A stretch of 64,000 nt of DNA, taken from Mantis religiosa. Taxonomy: Eukaryota > Arthropoda > Insecta > Mantodea > Mantidae. The notes under the pieces were generated by a model. It did no database searches. It saw only the letters and a program-made list of their open reading frames with translations, and was not told where the DNA came from. This document shows positions 23,017-32,851 of this stretch, one piece after another (the stretch's first letter is position 1; each line of letters begins with the position of its first letter). The DNA lies in assembly GCA_030765055.1 (NCBI GenBank), contig JAUKNK010000056.1, forward strand, positions 218,501-282,500, read 5' to 3'. Made by a program: the position numbers and the translations under genes.

Positions 23017-25588
23017 TCACCACCCGGTACGGTCCTTGCCATGGCTGCTGAAGCTTCGGGCAGCGTCCCTTGGTCCGGGTGGGCGGTACAACCAGACCTG
23101 GTAACCTTGCTGGAAACCTTGGCTGTTGGCTTGCCTGTCGTATCGAGTCTTCATGCGGTTGCTCGCCTTCTGGATGTTCTGGCGAGTCATCTCGTGCATG
23201 TCGTGGAGGTGGTCCACCAGGTCACCAACATACTCGGTCAACGGCTGCTTCGCCTCCGGGGGGCTTCCAAAAGCCAGGTCACAAGGGAGGCGAAACTCTC
23301 GGCCAAACCTTCCTCAGGTGTTCCTCCAAGGTCTTGATGTATCTTTCGACCATGCCATCCGAATGGGGAAGTAGAGGCGTCGTGCGGTTCTTGTTCACCC
23401 CAAGCCTTTGTAGTGCCTCCTTCATTAGGTTGGACTCAAAGTTGGTACCCTGGTCACTGTGTAGCTCTAACGGCACCCCAAATCAACAGAGCACTTGCTC
23501 CACGAGGCAGTCTGTAATTTTCTTTGCCTCTTGGTTTGGGATGGCATAAACCTCCGGCCACTTGGTGAAGTAGTCCACGACCACTATTAGGTACTTGTTG
23601 CCTCGGTCGGAAAGTGGGAACGGTCCAGCAATGTCAACGGCGATCCGTTCGAATGGCACTCCGACGTTGTACTGCTGCATGCGACCACGGCTCGTAATCT
23701 CGGGGCCACGACTCGTTGCGCACACGTGACACTGATGGCACCATCTCTCAGCATCTGCTCGGAGTCTCAGCCAGTAGTAACGCTGCCGTAGTTTGTCAAT
23801 CGTTAGGTTCGCTCCCAGGTGTCCTCCCGAAGTACCGGCGTGCACTTCCTCCAAGACTTCCGGGACCTTACTCCGGGGAAGTACCAACTGCTCTATCTGT
23901 GTCTTCCCATCGGGTGATTCCCATACCCGGAGCAGCACGCCCTCTCTGGTCTTCAACGAGTCCCGTTGGGCCCAGTACGAATTGTAGGTGGCGCTCCTCG
24001 GTGCGATGTCCTCCGAGGTTGGTCTTGTCCCTGCCTCCCCTTCCCTCTAGAGTGGCCCCAAGTCTGCGTCCGCCAGCTGCTTCCTCCTCTGGCCTGCGCT
24101 ATCCCAGCCGTCCGCAGGCACTGCCACAACTACTCGGACTGCTGCGGCAAGCTCCTCCTCTTCCACTCTTGTGCACTGGCCGCACTCTTCTGGACAGGGT
24201 CTTCGGGACATGGCGTCTGCGTTACCGTGGCTCTTCCCTCCACGATGTTCCGAGGTGAAGTCGTACTCCTGCAGCCTCTGGACCCAACGTGCTCTCGGGC
24301 CTTCCAGGTTCTTAAAGCTCAATAGCCAGCTTAGGGCGGAATGGTGAGTCCTCAGGTGGAATGGCTGACCATACAGGTACTTGTGGAAGTGCTCCATGGT
24401 CTTTATTACCGCCAATATTTCTCGTTGGGTGACGCAGTAGTTCTTCTCTGCCTTGGATAGCGTCTTACTGTAGTAGGCTATCACAGGCTCATGGCTGTCC
24501 TGGATCTGCGATAGGACACCTCCAATGCAATGGTCGCTGGCGTCGGTGTCCACAATGAAGGCGCCACCCGGTTGTGGGAAACCCAAAATTGGAGCACTGC
24601 ACAGGGTCTCCTTTAGGTGCTGGAAAGCGTTTTCGGCGTCCTCCGTCCACACATAAGGCCGTTGTTTCAATGTCAGGCGGGTGAGGGATTTTGCGATGTT
24701 GGAGAACCCCTTTATGAAGCGTCGGTAATAACTTCACAGCCTCAGGAAACTGCGCAACTCTTTCTTTCCCTTTGGGGGAGGCCAATCTCTCACAGCCTGT
24801 GTCTTCTCCGGGTCTGTGGCCACTCCGGTTGCTGAAACTATATGACCTAAGGAGTTCACTTCCTTGCGGAAGAGCTGGCACTTCTTCCCATTCAGCTTCA
24901 AGTTGGTCGCATGCAGTCTCTGTAGCAGCTTACTCAGATTCTGGAGATAGTCTTCAAAAGTCTTACCGACGATGATGATATCCAGGATTAGCAGGCAGGC
25001 GTCGTAAGTCAGCCCTCTCATCACTGACTCCATGAGGCGTTGGAAGGTAGCTGGTGCGTTGCAGAGGCCAAAGGGCATAACCGTGAACTGCCACAGCACT
25101 TGGCCTGTCGAGAATGCAGTCTTCTCCTTATCTCTTGGGTCTAGAGCCACCTGCCAGTAGCTCGACTTCAGGTCCAGGGTCGAGAACCACTGTGCACCAG
25201 CTAGCGTGTTCAGGGTGTCGTCAATCCGGGGTAAGGGAAAACAGTCCTTCCGGGTGACAGCGTTCAACTTTCTGTAGTCTACGCAGAAGTGCAGCTCGCC
25301 GTTCTTCTTCGTCACCAAGATTACAGGGGAACACCAAGGGCTGTCAGACTCTTCAATCACTCCCCTGGATTTCATGTCCTCCAGCATGTCTCGTACCGCC
25401 CCTTGCTTCGCCAGCGGAACGCGTTTAGGTGGTTGCCGAATAGGCCGAGCGTCCCCGGTGTCGATGCGGTGAAGCACTTTGTCCGTGCGGCCGTAGTCAC
25501 TGTCGCCTTGGCTGAAGACGCTCTGGTATCGCCTCAGCAGTTGTCGAACTTTCTCCAGCTGTTCTGCGGTCAGGTGGTCGGCCGCCAT
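23017..25588 (-). pseudogene. pol: Gypsy pol: RT, RNase H, integrase
   Basis: One long frame with scattered stops. RT (25588-24734): VDYRKLNAVTRKDCFPLPRI, FSTLDLKSSYWQVALD, PFGLCNAPATFQRLM, and LLILDIIIVGKTFEDY where the family has Y-L-D-D, so a catalytic aspartate is lost. A TGA follows LRSFLRL. RNase H (24670-24047): IVDTDASDHCIGGVLSQ, with a stop before the integrase. Integrase (23956-23279): H-H-C-C finger ending CHQCHVCA, then AVDIAGPFPLSDRGNKYL (D), HSDQGTNFES (D) and SDGMVERYIKTLEEHL (E). A TGA interrupts before FGVPLELHSDQG. The C-terminal tail at 23241-23017 contains KTRYDRQAN. The enzymes would copy and insert the element; this copy cannot. Confidence 0.9.
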
Positions 25589-25599
25589 CTCCAGCCTCG

Positions 25600-25916
25600 T
25601 TCGTCGCCTTCATTTCCGTGGCCAGACTGCCGTTCGCTGCTCTCATTCCTGTGGTTAACTCGGCCTTCATTTCTTCCATCTTCTCGGTGATGTCGTTAGC
25701 CGTATTCATTTGTTTCAGTTCCGCGGCCAGGCTGTTATTTGCCGCTTCTGTTTTTGCAGCGAGGTTGTCATTCGCCGTCTTCATTTCCGTCAGTTCCGCG
25801 GCCAGGCTATTATTTGCCGCTTTCATTTCCGAGGTCAATTCGGTCTTCATTTCCGTCATCTCCAAAATCTTTTCCAATGCCGCGTCCATGGTTGTAATGT
25901 TCGGTGATGTTGTCAT
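25600..25916 (-). pseudogene. gag: Gypsy copy B gag N-terminus, fused to pol by deletion
   Basis: ATG at 25916 (MTTSPNITTMDAALEK). A repeated AANNSLAAELTEMK motif occurs three to four times, a coiled-coil-like stretch. At about 25600 the sequence jumps to a remnant of the linker before RT (DGGRPPDRRTAGESS, the wrong-frame reading of the MAADHLTAEQLEK segment). Capsid, zinc knuckle and protease, present in copy A, are absent. Confidence 0.7.
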
Positions 25917-25933
25917 CCCAATTCTGACACCAG

Positions 25934-26375
25934 TGTGACTTTGTGGGTTCGTGAAATGAAAAGTCCAATTACACAAACTATACAATGTTCTTTATTTCCA
26001 CCGACTTACAGTTGAACACTTGCCAATTACACAGAATTACGTAATGCACACTATTACAATTCACCAGTTCGTCCGTTACCGTTCCGATGCACACACACAG
26101 TCTTCTCGTCCGTTCACTAGCTCTTCAAGCACGGACTTTCTCCAGCCCGACGCGTTGCTTATATAAGACCAGCTGGCCAATCTAGAAAGTTCCGGATTAG
26201 ATGAAATATCCCGTAAGTTCGAGAAATCAAGGGGAGTGGAAAGAGACGACAGAGTAATGTTTATCCAGCTAGCCCTCGTTACCGCTATAAGACAAACGAG
26301 TGGGCGTGTCCAAACGCCTCCGTCTCCTGCTGCTGCCGCTGGCTGGTTCTAGGTAGTTCCAACATTCGGGTGACA
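25934..26375 (-). repeat. 5' LTR of Gypsy copy B
   Basis: 442 bases, same termini as the other LTR, with a TATA-type CTTATATAAG near 26158. Just inside it, the minus strand reads CTGGTGTCAGAATTGGGA (25933-25916), the PBS-like segment also seen in copy A. Confidence 0.9.
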
Positions 26376-27206
26376 ATATCTTCAATCTTATAAAAAGATC
26401 TTTACAGGAGCATCTGGTGTGTGTGTTAGTAATTTTTCTTATAACCCTCTTTTGCATAAGAAATATTTTTTTACTTTCTACTGAGTTGCCCCAAAATAAT
26501 ATTCCATATTCCATAATAGAGTTAAAGTATGCATAATATACTAATTTAAGTGTGTCAATGGAACTCACATTAACCAGCTCTCGGGTAGCATAACAGGCAG
26601 AGCTGAGTTTAGTTAAGGTATTATTTATGTGAGCTTTCCAATCTAAACATCTGTCCACTTGATGGCCCAGAAATTTTATGCTGTCAATTTCTTCTAATAA
26701 CATATCATTAATCCCAATTTATATTTCAGTATGTGATGTACGACAGGTTATAAATTTGACCGCTTTTGTTTTGTCTAGATTCACAGACATTTTGTTGCTT
26801 TAAACCAGCATGACATACAGTGCGAAACATAACTCATTTTAGTTATACACTCGTTTAATTTTGTACTGGTCACCAGGTCACTAGTGTCATCAGCGAAAAG
26901 AACTGTACTTGCAATGTCCTTTATATAAAGTGAGAGGTCATTTATATAGACAAGAAATAATAAAGGCCCTAACACGGAACTTTGGGGTACTCCATGAGTT
27001 ACTACCTTGCAGTTGAAGTTTGTTTTTCATAACCAATATCCTTGACAGCTACTTCAACACTGTTTTGTTTCATTTTGATATGATACAAACCATCTTAAAT
27101 GTTCATTTTTTAGCCCATAGAATTCCAATTTTTCTATAAGAATGTCATGACTAACACAATCGAAAGACTTTGCTAGATCACAAAAGATTCGACCTACATT
27201 GAACTG
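26376..27206 (-). pseudogene. LINE L reverse transcriptase, middle and thumb
   Basis: Motifs on the minus strand: SFDCVSHDILIEKLEFYGL (motif A region; the leading aspartate position reads FCDLAKSFDC), QSSVLGPLLFLVYINDL (family Q-G-S-x-L-G-P), LFADDTSDL (YxDD-type FADD), then IKFLGHQVDRCLDWKAHI and SSACYATRELVNV. It breaks off upstream at 27206 (5' truncation) and is interrupted downstream by Gypsy copy B. Several stops between segments show it is dead. Confidence 0.8.
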
Positions 27207-28954
27207 TTGCTAATTTATTGGCAGCTAGCAGAGCTCTGTTTCATCATTCATTTTAGTTCCTTTTAAGTTGAAACTCTGAATGTGAATATATTCTTGCACA
27301 TGCACTAGATATGCAGAGAAAATGTTTTCATGCTATAACTTTATAGATATAAAATATCGCTTAAATGAAGAACATTCATTTCAGCATTTGAGGGAGCTTT
27401 GCACGATGTTTCTGTATAATGTGCTACATTTCGCCACTGGTTTGGAGAATGTAAGAGGCGTTGGCAATGAAAATCATAAGCACAGAGGAAACAGTGATTA
27501 GGGCAGATCCCAGAAAAAGCTACTAGCTCAGTGAAGTAACATATGAACTTAAGCACCCTTTGTTTTCAGTACCTTTGTCTGAAAAATATTTCTTCAATAT
27601 AGATATTCATTATTTGCTTATACCACAGAAGCTTTAAAAAGTACAAGAGCTATTGGATTCAAAATAGAGACATGTTACTGCAATATGGTACACAGAAGTT
27701 TGCTTCTCAAAGGTATTTCAGGAAATAATAAAAAATAAATGAACTTTCAAAGGCAAGACTAAGGGGCACTTAGTTGTGTTATAACAATGGATTACATAAC
27801 TAATACAATGGAATTTCTACAAGGAACTAAGCCAAAAATATTTACTGATTCACACTAGGGTGCTTCTAAGGATAGGAGTGAAGACATAACAGAGGCACAT
27901 GTGCTGAGGTTTACTGTTCCACTGCTGAAGCACATGGCATATTCATGTAATGTGCACACACAGCCAAGGCACTTCAAAGTTTATTAAAGACCTATGCAAT
28001 AAAGCTGCAGTATAGTACTGTCAATTATATTTTTTTAGAAATTGTTAATAATGACTGGTTGTGCAGCTTCTGTATGTAACCATTGATCTGAAGAAGGTTA
28101 GACTTTGAAATCCTTTAGATGTGAATCCAAATTGTATGCAGAAAGAGTTGTTGAAATGAAACAAACAGCTAATTATATGGCCTAAGTATTTTAATTTTAT
28201 TAATTACTAATAGTTATTCTTAAACATAAGTAGGATATACATCAAACCTCTTGCTATGAAGTAGCATAGTAAAGTAAATATAAGGATGGAAGGGATTTCA
28301 AATTAAAGAATCAAAAGCTTCTGTCCTGAAACTTGTGGATATTTTTATGAATTATAATTTTATATTTATGGAATAAACTTCAGATGATTATGCTAATTAA
28401 TATACAATTATAAAATAATAACTTATAAACCAATGGATATTCATTATTTTGTTGTTTTACCAGGTGAGTCCCCTGCCCCTATTTATTTTTAATGTATGCA
28501 ACGTTTTAAATGGCATTGTGACTTATGGCTTACTTGAATGCCTCCTAATGGATGATTTGCAGAAAGCGTATAGAGGAAGGGTAAATAATTCAGTGCATAA
28601 ATGCTTTATGGGACAGAAAGCCATCACAATGTTTGTTAATTCCAAAAACATCATATCAAGAGAGGGAGTGCTGCAGTAGCAATTTTGTACACATTTGCAA
28701 ACTTTTGTTCATTAGCGTACATTCACACACACCTTTAAACATGTTCCTGAAGGAACAGTTATGTGCAAAGGATCTACAGGACCGGGAGACAACTAAATGA
28801 CAACTTATCACATGCATCAGTTGAGAATAACATTACAACAAAATATCATAGATCTGCACAATGTGACCAATTGGCTTTAAATATTCAGCTAACACAGTTG
28901 AATTCAGCTAGTTCAATGTGCACCAGTCAACCATTTCTCCATAAAAAACCTAAT
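27207..28954. other. Intron-like AT-rich stretch
   Basis: ORFs of 71 to 76 codons here (for example 28449-28679) have no motif. No repeat recognised. Confidence 0.4.
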
Positions 28955-29414
28955 TTGCTCAAACATCAAAGATGCCATTCCATCTAACAAAAAATCTGGT
29001 ATACATCAAATTGAATGCAATGACTGTAGTCAAATTTATATTGGAAAAACCAAAAGAAATTTAGAAACAAGAGCAAAGGAACACTTTAGAAACATAAAAT
29101 ATAAACAATTAGAAAAATCAGCAGTTGCCACACATTTTTGGGAGAAAAACCACAACATAACTCCAGAACCAAAAATACTAAAACATGCACCAGGAAAACA
29201 AGAACTATCCACATGGGAACAAATCTTCATTTCAAAAAATAGGAACAAAGTATTCAATTTCGACATCGCTCAGAAAGATTTGTTCAGCAAGTTCCTTGAA
29301 CTGCCACCAGAGGAGACCTGTGACAAAATATCGTCAGCTACACCAATGAGAACCAGTCGAGGGCCGGCTGATGATAGAGGCAAAGCCTCAGAAACATATT
29401 CTGGAAAAATTTAA
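28955..29414 (+). pseudogene. PLE GIY-YIG endonuclease fragment
   Basis: An open frame without its own ATG: SNIKDAIPSNKKSGIHQIEC, then DCSQIYIGKTKRNLETRAKE, HFRNIKYKQLEKSAVATHFW, and LSTWEQIFISKNRNKVFNFD. These match, block by block, the GIY-YIG domain of the PLEs at 32.8-36.9 and 37.5-38.6 kb (GIY written GIH here; YIG, the arginine, histidine and glutamate positions are present). The frame stays open to a TAA at 29412-29414. RT is absent (5' truncation). It is a separate, older subfamily. Confidence 0.8.
29368..29400 (+). ncRNA. Hammerhead-ribozyme-like motif at a PLE 3' end
   Basis: CTGATGA (29368-29374), then a hairpin GAGGC-AAA-GCCTC as helix II, then GAAA (29391-29394), CATA and TT. 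In related copies GAAA is followed by a perfect 4-nt palindrome and TC, the arrangement proposed for dimeric PLE hammerheads. It overlaps the last codons of the endonuclease frame. Confidence 0.5.
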
Positions 29415-29754
29415 AAGTAAGTGTTGTTTAGTGTCATTAGTCAACTCTCTTTAAAGTTAATTTATCATAACACTATTTTCAACACTTCCAAGAAAGGAAT
29501 TAAGTAATTAATGTTTTCTTTAATTTGACATTAAAAATTGCTCAGTAATTGAATTTTCAACCAAATAATTAAAGAACAAAATATGTCAGTTCAACATAAA
29601 CCATTCCATGTAAGTTAAACCTGTGTATCCGAAAGAAATATGGAGAGTGATGGTATGTATTTTGGACTTGATTCTGCCAAAGCTGTTCCCTAAAATTTCT
29701 GCTATAGGCTATTGGCACTCTTATAGACCAAGATATAAGTATCTGAATAATTAC
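29415..29754. other. No recognised feature
   Basis: AT-rich, 3' flank of the PLE fragment and intron side of PIWI exon A. Confidence 0.35.
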
Positions 29755-29853
29755 CTTTCGGTGAGATTGGCTTTGAATATGAGGAAGCAATGCCTTCAAA
29801 TTCTTCCTACTTTGTCTTGTTTGCTTGGTATGTGTTGCTGAATTTCTTGGATT
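29755..29853 (-). pseudogene. PIWI-type Argonaute, exon A, with in-frame TAG
   Basis: Minus strand: ATGCATTACAG precedes the block and GTAATT follows CGAAAG, so both splice sites look real. The block is 99 bases. In the phase needed for exon B it encodes SKKFSNTYQANKTK, a TAG (29809-29807), then EEFEGIASSYSKPISPK. The intronless copy at 13.6 kb has GAG-type coding at that place (KADNIKEQGF). The N-terminal tail of PIWI proteins is poorly conserved; identity rests on linkage to exon B in the retrocopy. Either the locus is a decayed gene or the TAG is an allele or error. Confidence 0.6.
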
Positions 29854-30199
29854 CTGTAATGCATAAAATTATTTTAGAGCACAAAAGTACTTCCAAAAAA
29901 ATATGTTGGTGTAACCAAAACACAAATGTAGTGAAAAATTTCAAATTTAATCCAACACAGTATTAGAAGAGAATAAAATATTTATTTCTCATCGTTCCTT
30001 ATACATTCATTCATTAATGCAATACCATTTACACAATCCCAGTACAAAACAGATATCTTGTTCACATCCTACATACCCTTCGTACCTCCTTGCCTTAAAT
30101 TTTGGCCTCAATACACATAATCTTCCCTATTCTCTTTCATCCCTACTTCACATTTCTCTAACTTTAATTGTTAGTTAACCTTAATCATTCTTAACTATT

Positions 30200-31711
30200 T
30201 CTCTCTGACTTTCCCCAAAATATCACCTGCATTTCTGACATTACTTTCTCCTTTTGCAGACAATATTTTCCTGCATATTAGTATCTCTCCCCCACTCCTT
30301 GAAATTGTTCCACTTCTGTTGCAAAATTTTTTCTCTCCATAACTTTGTTTGTTTGCAATATATTATACCATGCCGGTCCGTAATATCATCTCCACACATT
30401 GGACATTTCCAATTTTTTTTGATCATATGTAATACCTTTCAAATTTCTAACCCCTGTCCTCACCCTAGCTTGTTACACACATCTATGTATTTTTCCCTCC
30501 CCCAAACTATTTTTAATTCCCTATGTATCATCAAGGAGCCTTTGTCTCTTGTACTAGTAAATATAACTTGACTAACAATATCTTCTAATCTTGATTCTAC
30601 TTGTTTCCGAAAGCCTCTTTAGCAATAACACCCATTCCTCCAAATATGTCTCATCTGTTCCATCAACTCCCTTACCTTTTGCATCTAAGATCCTTCCCAT
30701 TTACTTCTCATTTTCATAAGAAGGCATTACTTTATAATTTTGTTTCCCTCCGTGTTAGCAACTTGATACAAATATTTCATTACCCTCGAGACAATTTTGA
30801 CTTTAGCTGAGTGTCATCCTAGCTCAAGTTGTGCTGTCCCGTTAGGTGATGCTACTGGGAAGCCTTTGAATATATTTACAAAAGGATCTTTTAATAACGT
30901 CTTTTCCCCATATCTCCCCATATCTCTGCCCCATGTAGCATTTTGGTTTCTACCATCATAGTACAGATCCTTTACAGCCACTTGACATTAATGTCAGGAA
31001 ATTTCCTTAAACATGATCTTACAATACTCATGGCCAGTTTACCTTTTGCTAACGCCAGCTTTTTCTGCTCAATCCTCCTACCATCATAACTCAGCCTTAC
31101 CCCCAATTAATCAAATCTGCTAATGAGCTCTATTTCTCCACCATTCATTTCTCATTTCTCATCTTTTCGCAGTCTATATCCTTTTTTAAATACCATGATC
31201 TTTGTTTTCTTTTTCATTTATTTTTAGCCCCTAATTTTTGCAGTAACTGCTTGCTGCCCTCATCACTCTTCTCAACCCTCCACATGATATGGAACCAACT
31301 CTTAAGTCATCTGCAAATAATAACCCTGGGATTTCTTTATCATGAATAACTGGTGAATGTACCCTATTTTTCAAAATATCTTCTAGAATGTCATATAGTA
31401 AAGTTGAATAACACAGGACTTAGTTTACATCCGTGCCTTAAACCCACCTTACTCGATATGCAATCAGTTACTTTACTTCCCAGGAGTTTGATACAACACT
31501 TATTTTTCTGATATATCTTTTGCAATATTTCAATAAATATGCAACTTACCCCTTCCCCATTTAATTTTATCCACAATTTTCCCCTATCAATTGTATCAAA
31601 CTCCTTTGCCAAATTAATAAATGCCATGTACACCCTTCTCCTTTTAAACCTTGAGTAGTCGCGCGATGAATTGTGATGTGAGTGGTCGCTTGGGCTATAT
31701 ATGCAGCACAT
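30200..31711 (-). pseudogene. LINE P reverse transcriptase and C-terminal finger
   Basis: 31711-31391 holds YMAFINLAKEFDTIDRGKLW (motif A; family D-L-E-K-A-F-D), KNKCCIKLLGSKVTDCI and SSKVGLRHGCKLSPVLFN (family R-Q-G-C-x-L-S-P). Downstream, FADDL-like and SSYCK-like fragments lie near 31300-31200. At 30426-30241 a Cys-rich end reads WKCPMCGDDITDRHGIIYC, a CxxC-H-C finger of the type found at LINE C-termini. The 3' UTR ends near 29975 in an A-rich run. Confidence 0.75.
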
Positions 31712-32505
31712 AAAAAAATTATTTTATGCATTTTTTATAATTGTTTTAATAAATTTCTGGGATTATAGTGTTTACTTTCATTCAAATCCAGTTTTGTGAA
31801 CTGTTCCAAGATAATTAAATATGAAATTAAAGTACTATGGGTTGTGTAAAATACAAGGTAAACTATTTTATAGCGCTCTTTTAATTTACTGAATCATACT
31901 AATCAAGTTAATAACAGTGAAAACAGCAATATCTGATACACAAAGTATTAAATGTTTACACTGCTCCTACAGTCACCATATGAATGTATAGTAATAGTCT
32001 CATAATATGACACAAGCCTAAAATTACTATTTAGCTTACAATTCCTCTTGTAGACACTCTTTACACACATCCATGGAATTATCATTGCAAATCTTTGTTT
32101 GACACATGCTGTAACTCTTCCTGGTAGAGTTATCTTGTTTATTCCAGTTAAGTAGCACCTCTCTATCCTGCTGTCAGACTGTGCGAATTGTATTCTACGA
32201 ATGTCTTCAGTCCTGAGATGAATCTTAGCATGCTTTCTTGTTGAGACTGATATAGTGTTAACCTCTGCTCTGCTTGCTATTTGAGGCTTTATAAGCTCCC
32301 AAGATATTGTCTCATAAAAAAAAGTGTCGTGTGATTTTCTGAAACCTCTGATTCACAGAAAATATACACATGGCATTGATCGCATTGATGTGACCTTTCT
32401 CTTAGTAGCCATTACAACTGTTCCATTTGTGGTCGCGCGGGCTACATATATAACCCAGCTGTGAGCAACTGAGTTTAATCGCAAGCAACAAAAATACTGC
32501 CTCGC
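31663..32505. repeat. Unclassified repeat D, copy inside LINE P
   Basis: Begins GTAGTCGCGCGATGAATTG and shares about 120 bases with 39134-39260 (both contain TTTATGCATT, then TATAATTGTTTTAATAA). Near 32440 a further GTGGTCGCGCGGGCTACATA occurs, resembling the first end. Edges are uncertain. No coding capacity. Could be a MITE or other non-autonomous element. Confidence 0.4.
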
Positions 32506-32509
32506 TAAA

Positions 32510-32708
32510 ATGTATTATAGCCAACTGACACTGTTTGCTAAAATACTTGTACAGATCTTCCCTAAGATAGACAGCAGGCTAATCTCCATATAGTTTGCAG
32601 GATTGCTTTTATCTCCCTTTCCCTTATATAATGGCACTACTATGCTTGTCCTCCAGTTCTTGGGAATCCCTCTCATTTCCAATAATTTATTAAGCAACCT
32701 TACTACTT
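32510..32708 (-). pseudogene. LINE P RT, fingers region
   Basis: LLNKLLEMRGIPKNWRTSIV, PLYKGKGDKSNPANYMEISL and LLSILGKICTSILANS are the classical RT start (P-x-x-W-x-x-x-x-I-x-P-x-x-K-G-x-x-x-x-P-x-x-Y-R-x-I-S-L). It continues from 36977 across the PLE insertion. Confidence 0.8.
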
Positions 32709-32816
32709 GATGTGTGTTTGGAGGAATTTAGTAACAGTGACGTCAAAATTAATATAAAAATTATTTGTGGTTGGTTTATTGACACTCGTCACTTACTTTT
32801 TCATATGTTTATGAGA

Positions 32817-32851
32817 GACTAGTTTCAAAGGCCCTGGCCTCCATTTTCAAT
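32817..32851 (-). ncRNA. Hammerhead-like motif, PLE pair 1 left copy
   Basis: Minus-strand mirror of the motif at 36877-36910: TTGAAAA, hairpin AGGCC/GGCCT, GAAA, CTAG, TC. See that entry. Confidence 0.4.

Larger units (their letters stand above)
22447..26375 (-). mobile_element. Ty3/Gypsy LTR retrotransposon copy B, internally deleted
   Basis: Two LTRs (22447-22890 and 25934-26375) flank a minus-strand internal region with PBS-like and polypurine segments in the right places. ATAT lies directly outside both LTRs, and the host LINE reads in frame when one ATAT and the element are left out. The LTRs differ at about 20 positions by eye plus a 2-base indel (near 5%). Gag capsid, nucleocapsid and protease are missing through an internal deletion near 25590, so pol follows a short gag N-terminus. 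Confidence 0.9.
21738..27206 (-). mobile_element. LINE L, split by Gypsy copy B
   Basis: A 5'-truncated non-LTR retrotransposon. RT motifs lie at 27206-26376 and the C-terminal part plus 3' UTR at 22446-21738. Between them is a complete LTR element with a 4-base duplication. The 3' tail on the minus strand is a run of AATCTAATCTGATCTAATC-type units. The style of RT and C-terminus (YFNSIMEYGILFWGNS, MQKRVIRKIT, YQKGVYHETIKIF-like) is that of CR1/Jockey-group LINEs. Clade not fixed. Confidence 0.8.
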
